In this document: piece by piece, positions 12,388 to 22,926 of the stretch
How the letters are laid out: every line of letters starts with the position of its first letter
Position numbering within the stretch: position 1 is the stretch's first letter
From: Pyrenopolyporus hunteri
Lineage: Eukaryota > Ascomycota > Sordariomycetes > Xylariales > Hypoxylaceae
Length of the DNA: 64,000 bases
NCBI GenBank assembly: GCA_902806595.1
Contig: CADCXC010000003.1
Span: forward strand, 868,001 to 932,000
Direction: 5' to 3'
The notes under the pieces: model-generated
The model's input: the letters and a program-made list of their open reading frames with translations, nothing else
Told to the model about the DNA's origin: nothing
The model's database searches: none
Program-made: the position numbers and the translations under genes

Positions 12388-14774
12388 ATAACACGTTGAA
12401 TTATAGGCTTAGTTATAAATTGCTAGTTATACTGTATATATTGTACAGGCAAATTGGCATACGTTATAACGTCAACCAATACATATTTTCCTCATATTCA
12501 TGTTCCACCTTCCTTCTTAATAACAACCTCCCTACGTATATATTAAGACTCGCAACTAAGGCATTCTCCTCATCTATGTCAAACTTATGAATATGTGCGA
12601 GGTCTCGTATATCACCCTGAGTAGAAACGGGTTGAATTACAATGAGTTTTGAAGGGAGGGTTGGATTACGGTTTTAAAACTTGAAGCTGTATATTATAAC
12701 TATTATAGGGAGGAAGATGTGTAAAGACATCGCATACTTGTTATATTGAATAGATACTTGTTGATAATTGTAGATAAAAGTTGTAGGGTGTTAACATCTA
12801 AACCTCCATCAACACTTATTTATATAGTATATACCAATATTATAATTTTTTACGTCAATTTTTTTTCTTAGTAATCCTTTAATCCGCGGATAACGAACAG
12901 CGCTCATAGAAATCTATAGTAAAATGCCATTTTTCTACCATACATAATACACATAGAAATACCATTTTGAATAGTATCCTACAGACTTACTCACTTATAT
13001 AAATGCCTACGAGGGAGCTGCCTCCCGTGTATATGCCATTCTCTAGTGGTCTCCGATGCCTCTACTTCTCCGTCTTACTCATCACTTTTGTCACCTGACT
13101 TCATATCTCGTGACACTGTATGAGTCCATTGTACGGATGGACGAGCAAGGCTAATACCACTCAACAGGATCAAATTCTTTAGAATATTCGGTATATACCG
13201 TGTATAATGCCTTGGGCCTGTGATGCAACCCTGATTTTAGATCATAGCCAATTTACCTCACCTAGAATGGTTGGTGTTCCTCTGTGTCACATGATATCCA
13301 GTTGACGGGATGACCTATCTAGGACCGTCATACCATCCATAGAATTCTGTGGACGAAAATCGTCAAGGGGTAGGCACGGGAGTCTGCTAACGTACCTACT
13401 TTAGCACCGTTGAAGGTAGTTGCTACGATCGGATTGGCCTGCATAGTAGATAGTCGGAAAGGTGTCCTGGCGCCTCTACCTCGTTAATGAGAATTGGTCC
13501 GTAACTCGATTTAATAGCGACCTGCTGAAGTTGCTCGTGTATGGCTACGAAGCATGGGTGTCCGGGGGGATAACTGGGGACATGGGGATCAAGAGCTATT
13601 CTCTGTATGAATATCCGTGATCTTCGCGCGGTGGGTCGGGAGCGCCTCATTCAGCAACAACATTATTTCCATCACGAATTCAACGCGGCGACACTAAATG
13701 TCCTTTGGCTCTCTATGACCATGACCCTCGACGATCTCTCGATGATCTCTCGATGGTCTGCTAATTTTTGTTAAGCGTAAGAAATGCTACGCAGAATTGT
13801 GGCGTTGAGACCTTTGTCAATCGCATAGCGCTGTTATCGCGTCGAGTTACACATCATATTGCCAAGACATACGTAAAATAGGGCACACCGGCGCATTGGC
13901 TAGTACATCTAGAGTCACGCCGTTTTGACGAAAGACAGTTGGAGTTGAGGCGGTAGATAACCACTTGATTTGACAAGACAACCCGAACTCACCTGCCGGT
14001 TGCTCCAATGGCGTATTAGTGTGGAAGAGAGTGACATTCGAGGCGGAGTTGATTCGTCAATTGGGCTTTAGACGCTCCCCTGCAACGTTATCCGAATTGC
14101 TCCATGTATAAATCGGTCGGGCTGGGAAAGGGTTGGCTAGCTGCGGCGGTGCTCGAGGAAAAAAAAAAAAAAAAGAAAGAAATCGGATGAGATGTTTCGA
14201 AACGGATCGTCCGGGACTTGATTGACATCCGACGCGGTGATCCTTGAACCTCTGGCGGGTGGCGCCGTTTCCTGGGGCTGCGAGATCGGTTGACGCGTGA
14301 CATCTTCGTGTTCTGGCTTATCTGTCGTGTCGAAAGCCGCGCTCAGTAACTCCTATATTACCGTCATCTCTCCCCTTCTGAGTCTTTTTTCCGTCCTGGA
14401 GCGTTTAGCAGTTCTGCTGGTGATCGGGTGAAGATGCCATCTGTCCTTTACAATTCGCGAACCCTCTTTGCCTGTCGTAGTGCGATAATAACCCTGGTGA
14501 ATAGCGATGGTTTGTTGTCGGGAGCGCTAAGAAGGTTTATAGTCGGATGCCACGTGTGGAAGAGGTGAGGTGGAAGAACTTGGCGGGGCCTTCGCGTCTA
14601 TTTCGTGCCCAATTCGCGTCTGCAGAATAGGCCAAGCGCGCTGAAGTCCAGGGGGTTTAACGGGGTCTGACAGGGGGTTGGTAAGAGTCACCAGCCACTA
14701 AAATTTTAATGCCTGTAATTCCCATTGGCTGCAGGGAAGGGGCCGGGCCTCTCGGCGGCCTTTGCGCAACACTA

Positions 14775-14930
14775 ATCATCCAATTTCATCCAATTCCACC
14801 CGATTTCACCCAATTTCCCTTCTCTAAGCCCCAATCAAGCCTGATCAAGCCCTATGAAGACCCTACGGAGACCTTATGAAGACCTTATGAAAAACCCAAT
14901 GAGGACCCATGAAAAGCCCCACACCCCGGC
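14775..14930. repeat. Imperfect short repeats (CATCCAATT-like, then ATGAAGACC-like)
   Basis: About four diverged copies of a CATCCAATT/CACCCAATT unit (14,775-14,818) are followed by about five diverged copies of an ATGAAGACC/ATGAGGACC unit (14,850-14,920). They sit in a CT-rich region 0.9 kb upstream of the F-box-like gene. Confidence 0.6.
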
Positions 14931-15782
14931 GCTTCTCTTCCTGCATCTTCGTTTCCTACATCTTTTTTTCCATTCCCCCACAATGTTTCAACTTCTCTCA
15001 CTGGTTGACGACTTCGGACGGTGAGACGGGTTGCAGCTGTCCTGCATCTAGCACCATGCAGGTCGCCCCTCAGCCGACCAGTCATCGCTCTCATCGCGCT
15101 TTACTTTAACTGTCGCGTATGCCATTTGCTCTCCTTTCGACTCTTCTTCGCTGCGTGGCTGCATGGCGACATGCAGATTCGCAGATGCACTACGTTCGTG
15201 ACGATGACTCACTTACCAACCATTTCCGCAATGACGGACTTTTCTGATGTCGGCCAACGATCTTGGATAGATTTCGAGAGAGAATTTCGTTGTAAGCGAG
15301 AAGTGGGACCGGAAGTCTATACAGAGTTGGGAGAAGAGATCGAATGGGTATAACATGCTTCTCCGGCCTTCACAGGCCCGGCCGTGTTGCGACCGAGTCT
15401 CTTCTTTTCCAATCTTTCTTAGGATACCGAGTATCAATCTTGTACGATTGAATTGTTTCCAATTCAACCAACGCTATTGCTGCTGTTACCGCAAGTACCA
15501 GCTGCAGGTCCACGAACGTCGCGTGAGTTGCGAATAACATCACTCTAGCGTCTTGTGCCTGCAGTACGGCACTTGCCATCACACACTTAGTTTATCCGTC
15601 TCTCTTCAATATTATCTACGTTCATCAGCTACCTACCCGTATATTTTTGGCTCACTTCCTTCAATACAAACCCTGAAGTGTACCTACCTATATACTGTCT
15701 TCGTGACTTAGTCCGCTGTCCGGACTCTCTGAAACTAACAACTCAACCTCAATAAGATCTACCTCAGCGACATGCGAAAGCT

Positions 15783-18062
15783 ATGGCAAAAGGACCTCAA
15801 GGATTCTATTGCCTATGGCAGAAGGAGCGGATCAAGGAGAGGCTCTTCGAATTACTATCAAAGGAGGACATTTGCAAGGTTCGGCTCGCATCTTCGGCAT
15901 GCTGCAACCTCGTTACCAAACGGCTATTCTTACGAACCCACTTGACTTTCGCAGCTCACACCTTCACTCGACAGAGCAGGATCGAAGCTTTGTCGAGGGT
16001 CGGCCAGCATATAGAACACCTCACCTTTTACTTCCCACATTCAGATGCTACCTTTTTACCCCCTCTGATTCACCCCGACAGCGGGCGTGAAATCAGCTTC
16101 CTATACAAGCCTCATACGTCAATGGCATCCGTGCTGGAAAGACCCAAGTTTGCCAATTCGGGGCTCGGCGAGATTCTTACGCAGCAGTATCCGCCATTGT
16201 TTCATGCTGCCTCTAATGTGCCGTCTTTTATTAATGCGATGGGTTACTTACCTAATATGAGGCACCTCACCATCAAAACACCCGGGCAAGATCCAAGGGA
16301 GAGATATCGGAGGGATATAGTTGATTATGCGCTTATCAGCCTCCGTATATCGCTGGAGCGAGCGCCGATGAGGAAACTTACGAAGCTTTCATTATCGTCT
16401 GTTCACCCATCCGCCTTTATCTACTTGCGACATGTTACGGGGTTTGGTTGTCTGCCATCAGCAGCCCGGCGGTGGAGGCAGATCCGGAAGCTAAATATCA
16501 CCGTGGAATCGTGGGATTTTTATGGGCCGTCGCCTGGGCTTGATCATCTCAAGATGATTGACGACTACATTCGCAATTTCGAGACGAGCTTAGAAAAGTT
16601 GACGTTTACTTGGCTAGGTCGCAAAGGACCGTGTCCACTGTCGTTAGCAGCTGACCCGTTGTTTGCGCCGCCTCGGAATTCGCAGAAGCTTTTTAATGAG
16701 GTTACGTCGCCTATGTCGCCCTTACCGCCGGCGCCGTCGAGGAAGCCTATCATTTTTGGCAAATTACGTTATATGGCAGTTCGAAACTGCACAATGAACT
16801 CACCGCAGGTGGCAGCACTAGTCGCTGCTCACCAGCACAGCGTCCGCGAGTTCGACTTTGAAAACGTTGTTCTAATTAATAGCGGAAGCTGGGATGATGC
16901 GCTGGCACCATTGATGGAGAATACGTCTCGCGGCAACCGGTGGACTCGTCACTCGGTCGCAACTATTACCGAAGACACGAACGCCCATACGCGGTACCTG
17001 GCAGACCATTCAGTAGATGATTTACCAAGCGAATCCCCTGCCGTCTCGGTGGCATCGCAGAGACTTCTAGATTTCGACCTATACGGTAGCGAAGGCGAAG
17101 AGGATGAATTACCACAACATGATGACGATCCTGACCTACCTTCGGATCTAGAAGCCGCCCGGAATGCTAGTCTCTTATCTCCGAACAAGCTCAAGAAGCG
17201 GCGTGTTACGAAGCGGCGTCGTAGAAAGAAGCATAGACATGACTCCCATGAAGACGATGAGCATAAATACCATGGGGGCCACCCTCTACAACCCTCAACT
17301 AGTCCCGTTAAAAAGGTTAGCGGTGAACACCGTCGGCATCGCCATCACCGACATGAGAAACATCAAGAATATGTGGAACCGCGGCCGGAGATACCCCGTC
17401 ACGACCAGAGTCGTCAACCCTCACGCGACTCTCCTAACCTCCCTCGCGAACCACCACAATTATCCCTATCAACACAAACCTCTCAACCTCGCTTATTCGG
17501 CGAGATCGAGAGCATCTGCTCGACTTCGTCACGCCGGCTCTTTGGCGAAGTGTCGCAGCTCTCCAACCCGGGTCCTGAACCGGAACTCATACACTCGCCT
17601 GTCGACGAGTCGGATTCCGTTGTCGACGAGTACTTCCGCCCTAGCACACCTACTACTACGCCGATGGACATATCGGCCCCAATTCTCTGCACCGCGCCTA
17701 GCATGCCCATATTATTAGAGCCTAACGTCTACGATCCCACCGCGGAACTGTGCTCGGAGATCACAGCCGTGCAACGCGACATCGAGGCAGAGGAGGCGCA
17801 GAGGCTCGTGGCCGAAGATGCTGAGATGCAGACGAGCGTCTTGAAAAGGGCCAAGGAGCTTGTGCTCAGTCGTCTAGGCCACGAGTTCTCTTCTAGCGCT
17901 AGTAGCTTTAACAGGAGGGGAGGTGGTGGCCCCAAGAAAGAGAGTTTCCTTAGCAGCTCAAGGTTTCGGGAAGGCTTGTTTGGGAGAAGCACTCCAGCCG
18001 TGAGCAGCATTCCCCCGGACCACAGGAGCATGGATGTGCCGATATTGTTTAGTCGGAGTTGA
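15783..18062 (+). CDS. F-box/LRR-like protein with a basic Lys/Arg/His region
   Basis: A single open frame of 759 residues with no intron needed; the ATG at 15,783 follows a CT/A-rich leader typical of fungal genes. Residues about 10-45 resemble a degenerate F-box (ERLFELLSKEDICKVRLAS, then leucine- and arginine-rich helix). They are followed by a region with spaced leucines (HIEHLTFYF, MRHLTIKT, LRYMAVRNC) that looks like irregular LRRs. After about residue 390 the protein turns acidic, then highly basic (KKRRVTKRRRRKKHRHDSH), which could serve as a nuclear localisation signal. The C-terminus is Ser/Pro-rich. The likely role is substrate recognition in an SCF-type ubiquitin ligase, but no Skp1-binding consensus is certain. 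It may be only an F-box-derived fungal protein of unknown function. Confidence 0.75.
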   Translation: MAKGPQGFYCLWQKERIKERLFELLSKEDICKVRLASSACCNLVTKRLFLRTHLTFAAHTFTRQSRIEALSRVGQHIEHLTFYFPHSDATFLPPLIHPDSGREISFLYKPHTSMASVLERPKFANSGLGEILTQQYPPLFHAASNVPSFINAMGYLPNMRHLTIKTPGQDPRERYRRDIVDYALISLRISLERAPMRKLTKLSLSSVHPSAFIYLRHVTGFGCLPSAARRWRQIRKLNITVESWDFYGPSPGLDHLKMIDDYIRNFETSLEKLTFTWLGRKGPCPLSLAADPLFAPPRNSQKLFNEVTSPMSPLPPAPSRKPIIFGKLRYMAVRNCTMNSPQVAALVAAHQHSVREFDFENVVLINSGSWDDALAPLMENTSRGNRWTRHSVATITEDTNAHTRYLADHSVDDLPSESPAVSVASQRLLDFDLYGSEGEEDELPQHDDDPDLPSDLEAARNASLLSPNKLKKRRVTKRRRRKKHRHDSHEDDEHKYHGGHPLQPSTSPVKKVSGEHRRHRHHRHEKHQEYVEPRPEIPRHDQSRQPSRDSPNLPREPPQLSLSTQTSQPRLFGEIESICSTSSRRLFGEVSQLSNPGPEPELIHSPVDESDSVVDEYFRPSTPTTTPMDISAPILCTAPSMPILLEPNVYDPTAELCSEITAVQRDIEAEEAQRLVAEDAEMQTSVLKRAKELVLSRLGHEFSSSASSFNRRGGGGPKKESFLSSSRFREGLFGRSTPAVSSIPPDHRSMDVPILFSRS

Positions 18063-18619
18063 TGATACCTTACTAGAGTTACGAAGCAATGTTTTTACGA
18101 TTTTACGACTTGTAATGATTATGATGATACCTTCTCTTAAACTCTGACGAATGAATACTCCATTCTTTTTGTTTATATGTACCTACCTATGCTACCATTT
18201 CAAAGTTCGTTCTACGTGATGCTAGGTGCCCATCCTTACGACTTAAATGAACTACACCAGCACATGTAAGTTTGCGCCTTTCGATAAAGCGCTTGGAACG
18301 CTCAACGGCGGGCTCATACAAAGTTCTCGAAGTTGGCCTGGCGCGTTTCATGCTCTCCTTCGCGGAATCACTTGGCGACGTCCGCTACCGTTGCTAAGTT
18401 TAGCACGATTCGGTCTACCTACATACCGACCTTCTTCCTACTAGGGCATGTCAGAAATTCCCACTCTACTACATCCCGCCGGTGCACCACCCCCCTGTTA
18501 TACCGATTTCCCAGTTCCTCCTTGCTGAATAGGTAGGGTCTCGGTATATCCTGCACGACGCCTAAGCCCGCGAGAAACCTCACCTCCGTTACCGTAAGAA
18601 ATAAACGCAAATATAGACA
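18063..18619. other. Intergenic, promoter of the SDR-like gene
   Basis: This is the 3' flank of the F-box-like gene and the 5' flank of the SDR-like gene. I see no coding signal. The frame at 18,247-18,444 has no protein character. Confidence 0.55.
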
Positions 18620-19606
18620 ATGGGCTACGTAACCTCCTTCGTCCGGACCTTCGGCCCAGGCGCCGCGCTCTGTGCTCTCGCCGATGCCGCCCGCTCCGCG
18701 TGGCCTTACGCCCGGCTCTGGGTCTACCCCGACGCGCCCCTGACCAGGTTCCTGCACGCGAGGAAGGGCAAGGCGGCTTGGGCTCTGGTCGCGGGCGTGC
18801 AGGCCGATGCTGGGGAGGACGCGGTCGTGGTGAGGGAGGTGTGCTTTGAGCTCGCTGCGCGCGGGTTCAATGTCATACTCTATGGCCGCGATGGCTCCTG
18901 GGGCGATGGAAAGGGCGGCGCTGAGGGGGCCGATGCCGGCGGTGTGAGTACCAAGAAAGAACAAGGACAAGGACAAGGACAAGGAGTCGCGCAGGAACTC
19001 GGCGCTTTTCGCAAGGAGCTCGAGAAGATGTACCCCGAGAATAGGTACCGCGTCGTGGTCGCGGGCGCTAGGACGAAAGACGTGGCGAGGGAGGAGGAGG
19101 ACGAGTTCGTCGCCCGGGTCGTGGGGTCCTTGGAGAATATCAATCTGACAGTGCTGGTGGAATACGTGGGTAAAGACGGTTGTAGGAATGCCCTTCCGCC
19201 CCGGTTAGTCGCCGCTGCGATCCCGGTGCTTATACGGAGCGCGCCCGCCCTCGTTATCAGGATTTCGTCCTTGGGGGATGGAAGCCGCGCCGAGATGCCG
19301 TTTAGTTCGCTATATGAATGGCTCGGCGGCCTCTCGCGCGACGGCGTCGTCGTCGTTTCGTGCCCCTTGGGCGAAGTCGCGAGTGGTTCTGGCGAAGAGC
19401 CGTCATTCTTACGGCCGACGCCTCGCGTCTTAGCAACGGCTGTGCTGAAGCAGGCGGCTGCCGCTAGCGCCGCTATTGTATATCCTTATTGGCCTCACGC
19501 CTTGCTACGGGCCGTGCAGCGCACGCCGATAAGGCCGGTTTTAGAGCAGCTGTCTGTTTCGTTAAGGGAGTTTCAGCTAGGGGGTTGGGCCTGGGTAAGG
19601 GGGTGA
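18620..19606 (+). CDS. Degenerate short-chain dehydrogenase/reductase of the 3-ketoacyl-CoA reductase (17-beta-HSD12) type
   Basis: One exon encodes 328 residues. The overall plan matches fungal ER-type ketoacyl-CoA reductases: an N-terminal hydrophobic anchor, KAAWALVAG where the cofactor loop should be, ELAARGFNVILYGRD (second strand and cofactor-specificity loop), ALVIRISSLGD (strand 5), PTPRVLATAVLKQ and YPYWPHALL near the end. The key residues are missing. The TGxxxGxG loop reads VAGVQADAGE; the NNVG segment reads EYVGKDG. The catalytic YxxxK reads LYEWLGG, so the Tyr is followed by no Lys. The frame is intact and GC-rich, with a Gly-Gln repeat (four GQ, about residues 115-122). It is either a pseudoenzyme with another role or an early stage of decay. 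No neighbour explains it. Confidence 0.7.
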   Translation: MGYVTSFVRTFGPGAALCALADAARSAWPYARLWVYPDAPLTRFLHARKGKAAWALVAGVQADAGEDAVVVREVCFELAARGFNVILYGRDGSWGDGKGGAEGADAGGVSTKKEQGQGQGQGVAQELGAFRKELEKMYPENRYRVVVAGARTKDVAREEEDEFVARVVGSLENINLTVLVEYVGKDGCRNALPPRLVAAAIPVLIRSAPALVIRISSLGDGSRAEMPFSSLYEWLGGLSRDGVVVVSCPLGEVASGSGEEPSFLRPTPRVLATAVLKQAAAASAAIVYPYWPHALLRAVQRTPIRPVLEQLSVSLREFQLGGWAWVRG

Positions 19607-20111
19607 GGTAAGCACGTCAGTCGAGGGATCTGCTGCTGTTGGTTACTACGATATGTTGTCATTACGGCTGTGGCGAGAGACAAAGGGGCCGATTAGAATG
19701 GGAGTTAGCCTTCGGAGGAGTAATGTGGGTTTAAGGGTGGTGATGTGAACAATTTCCGAATAAGATATATGGCGAGTGGGGTACGACCAAGGCGTTATGT
19801 AAATGCTTGCTTAAGCAGCACGTACGAGACAATGGATGGACGGCATTCGGATTCGAAAGTACGGAAGCTAAATCATATACAATGGTCGATCAAGTAAATT
19901 GTAAATTTCTCAGCCGCCTGCTAAGCGTTAAGCTACCCGTGATATTGAGTCGTACGTCTTAAAGACTTGGTGAAGCGCAACCGCAAGGTAGATAGGACCT
20001 AAGTACAGAAGAAGTTTCCGGACTTCATATAACCGAAAGAAAATCTTGAAACGAGTCGTAGCCCGACCAAATCTATCCAGGACTGTTCCTTTGGGAATAT
20101 CTCCAACCGGC
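19607..20111. other. Intergenic region
   Basis: 3' flank of two convergent genes (SDR-like + and the unknown Cys-containing gene -). No coding signal is seen. Confidence 0.5.
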
Positions 20112-20886
20112 TCACTTTTCACAGCCAAGGTTCTTCGAGGCGCTGAGTTTGGGGATGGCGATGTAATACGCATAGCCGTACTTGCCTCGATTACGGGGGG
20201 TAGGGGTACGATCAATAAAGTCAGGGAACCCTTCTGTGCAGAGCTTGAGCTGGACCGCGTTGCCAGAACAGTCCGTGCCGATAAAGTCTTTCTGAGCGTT
20301 TACGCACGTACTGAGGGCCAGATCGTGGGTTTTGTCGCCGCCGTAGCTGATCGTGTACTGGGGGGTTTTGATCCATACAATGCCTGGGAAAGGGGAGGGA
20401 TTGGTGTTGGGCTTCGTAAAATAGATCTCGAATTCTCCAACGTTCGGGTCGTTCGCCGAGAAGGTCCTGTATATCGGGTGATTAGAACTGGGATTTATCG
20501 AGTGAAAGCTTAGTATCATACCCGTCAATTGATGCACATTGTGGGGTGAAGTCGTAGACGTTGAGCGCGTCGTTGCCTGGTAGTTTTGCCATTAGTTATT
20601 ATCCAAGTATGATACCGTCTATTAAGGATTCATAACTCACAAGTGACAGTCACGCCGCATTCTCTCGGGACCGAGCCATCGTAGCCAGCGTTGATAACTG
20701 CTAGGGTGCAGATAGGAGGGGCTATAACAGTGTTCCCGTTTCCAATAACGTCCTTGGATGGGAATTTAGCATGCTATTTCATTGTAATTTCCGTGTTAGG
20801 GGTCATACCACGGTGCCTGGACCGTTTTTGGCGCCCGCCCAAGTTAGGAAGATATCGACGAGGGCCCCAAAGAGTGGTTCCGACAT
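20112..20886 (-). CDS. Unrecognised cysteine-rich protein with two ultra-short introns
   Basis: A phase-consistent model is 20886-20809, 20773-20641, 20576-20522 and 20487-20112, giving 213 residues. The middle intron (64 nt, GTGAGT...CAG with CTAAT branch) is ordinary. The other two would be only 35 nt (20774-20808) and 34 nt (20488-20521); both begin GTATGA and contain CTAA about ten bases in. The product has eight cysteines, for example CTL, ECG, TCN and QCA in the first half and TCV, DCS, LCT and GCE in the second. Its short hydrophobic N-terminus (LFGALVDIFLTW) could be a weak signal peptide. A secreted or cell-wall protein is a guess. Alternatively this is a decaying gene in which the short introns are really indels. 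A further open stretch at about 21,060-21,194 (-) might be an upstream exon. Confidence 0.45.
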
Positions 20887-21569
20887 ATCGAATAGAAGTA
20901 GTAAAACCTGAGGCTAGGATTAAGAACTGTCGTGTGCTGGGGGTCTTTGACTTTGCGTCCAGTCTGTTCAGGAATAGAGAGGAAGGTTGACACGATTAAT
21001 CGTCTTTTTGGATCGGACTGGGCAACTTCATCACATACTTATATCCATTTCGGCCGCGGTAGAGGAATGTTTTCTCGTGGTCTCACTTTCGCTACTGCGC
21101 CGCTGTCGAGGATGGCCTCCAACTCAGCTTTGTCCATGGCGGTAAGTATAGCCGTTGCTACTTGGCTTAGGAGCATTAGAAGGTCTATTGGTGCTATGAT
21201 TAATCAATGACTAGATCCTCGCATAAGTAGGATTTGTTTCGGGATATGATTTGTAAGGGTATTACATCGGCGAGCTTGTTGAAGCTGACCCCTTTAAGTG
21301 ACCTGGGATTCGGGAGTATCTCTGAGGGAGGGTGACTACCTACTGATTTATTAACGAAAGAATTAACAGGAAAATGCAATTTCGTATATTATCGGTTTCT
21401 TTTATTCATTGTCATTGAAAACTAATAGGCTTGAACTTTACTTTTGAACTCAGACCGTGGTTATGATTACCATAGTATTTGGCATATCACTATGAGACTA
21501 TAGCGCGGATCTGGAGTTTTCACTCTCAAAAGGCCCACCACGCATAGAGAATGATAGCCATCATATCTA

Positions 21570-22326
21570 CTAATCGAGGGTTCGGCTGGTGGAGATGTCT
21601 GAGCGGAAGAGGAAGCATTCGGCGACGCCCTCGTTCCTGTTATAAGGTTGATCAAGGGCATACGGCGTAGTTCACGGTGGGCTTCGCGGTGCCGAGAACG
21701 GGTAGAAAGCTTGTTTTCACATCGAATGGAACGTACCGTATGTGCTTGGCACGCGGTTGGTGCATATTCCACTCTGGGATGCGATGCTTGTCTATTCTAA
21801 TGGTGTTAGTAAAGTAGGATGTTGGTACGAATTGATTGAGCTGAATGGGGCGCATCAGACCATCTCAGCTGCTCGCAAATTTTTTTTCTTCTATATCCAA
21901 GGTATGGACTGGAATCTTACCTTCAGCCACGCGGCCTTCCTTATAAGGAGTACCACTCTTGAACTTGCTTACTCCCCACTGCTCGTTCTCAGGTCACTCA
22001 CTTACTCGATTGAAGAGCATTGATCTAACATCTTACGTGCTCTGTTTGGCTTTGTGAAACTACCGGTACTAAACTCGTTAAGTTAGGTGACTCGAGCTTG
22101 AGGCGGCGAAATTTGCACACATCCCACAGCTCGTTATAGGATCCGAGCGGGATGCCGTAGCGAACTAAAAAAGGAAAAGGGTTAGGAATTATTCCGACGG
22201 CCCATGTCTCCAGGGCGGCCATGATTCCGCGCTGTTGAGTTGGGATCCATCCCCATGATTAGAATTCTCAAAGTTAAGTTTCATGTGTGAAAATCGTACC
22301 TGAGATCCCGCGATGTTCAAGTACAT
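21570..22326 (-). CDS. Unrecognised five-exon gene
   Basis: Splice signals and frame agree for exons 22326-22300, 22231-22064, 21987-21921, 21863-21737 and 21636-21570, giving 151 residues with introns of 68, 76, 57 and 100 nt. Exon 2 carries a protein-like run including ETWAVGIIPNPFPFLVRYGI and SYNELWDVCKFRR. Later exons read GVSKFKSGTPYKEGRVAE and RIPEWNMHQPRAKHIR. If the last intron is retained, exon 4 simply runs to a stop at 21,652. The frame is also open upstream of the ATG at 22,326 to about 22,395, so an earlier exon is possible. I recognise no domain. It is divergent from the broken Zn2Cys6 gene, with about 600 bp between the starts. Confidence 0.45.
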
Positions 22327-22926
22327 ACTGGGAACTAGGATTTCGTCCAGCCTACGAACTCCTATTACATTGATGGGCTGCGTCTTACGCGCCCGCTACC
22401 TACCTATGCGAGGTTATGCGTACACGCCGTTCGGTGGGTAGGTGGGCAGGTGCTGTGCCTTTTTCACTGGCCCGCGAGCTTCATTACTGTCTTTCCCTAC
22501 CCCGCCGCTCCTCCTATCGCCTAATCTCTCTGGGAGACGGGTGTTGACTTTCAACAGGACAGTCGTAAGAAATTAGGTAGGTAGTATCTGAAGCGACCGG
22601 ACCTATGATATGGAAGCCCAGACCTTTTCTACTTGCGTCGCAAAGGTTTCCGGAGTTAAATCCGTTCGGACTTTGCTAGACCTACTTGAAAATTTCCCAA
22701 ATGGGCTATCTTTGTCTCGGTTCTCTGCTATTCCCATTAACGCCCGAACAAACGTCGCAGCCACAATGCACACAGGGATCTTAATATTATCGTATTACCA
22801 TTAGCCACATCCTTTGTTAAGTGGGAGTGCCCTCTTCAACTCCCCGGAGAAGCTTAGCAAGAAAATGCGTCGTCATCAAATCATCACTATCGTACCAGAC
22901 TCGATGAGCCCGACGGCGATTTTCCC
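22327..22926. other. Divergent intergenic region
   Basis: Shared upstream region of the minus-strand five-exon gene and the Zn2Cys6 regulator. Small TACCTACCTA motifs are present at about 22,397 and 22,575. No gene is seen. Confidence 0.5.

Larger units (their letters stand above)
9743..15782. other. Six-kilobase gene-poor interval
   Basis: No coding region is supportable over about 6 kb. Open frames are short and overlap without splice logic. Composition changes along the interval: 9,780-11,200 is mixed, 12,390-12,990 is AT-rich, and 14,300-15,780 is CT-rich and promoter-like for the gene at 15,783. Several microsatellites are listed separately. An A15-type run at about 14,159-14,174 and a short doubled GATCTCTCGAT motif near 13,733-13,753 are also present. 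A multi-exon or noncoding RNA gene could be missed by eye. Confidence 0.5.
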
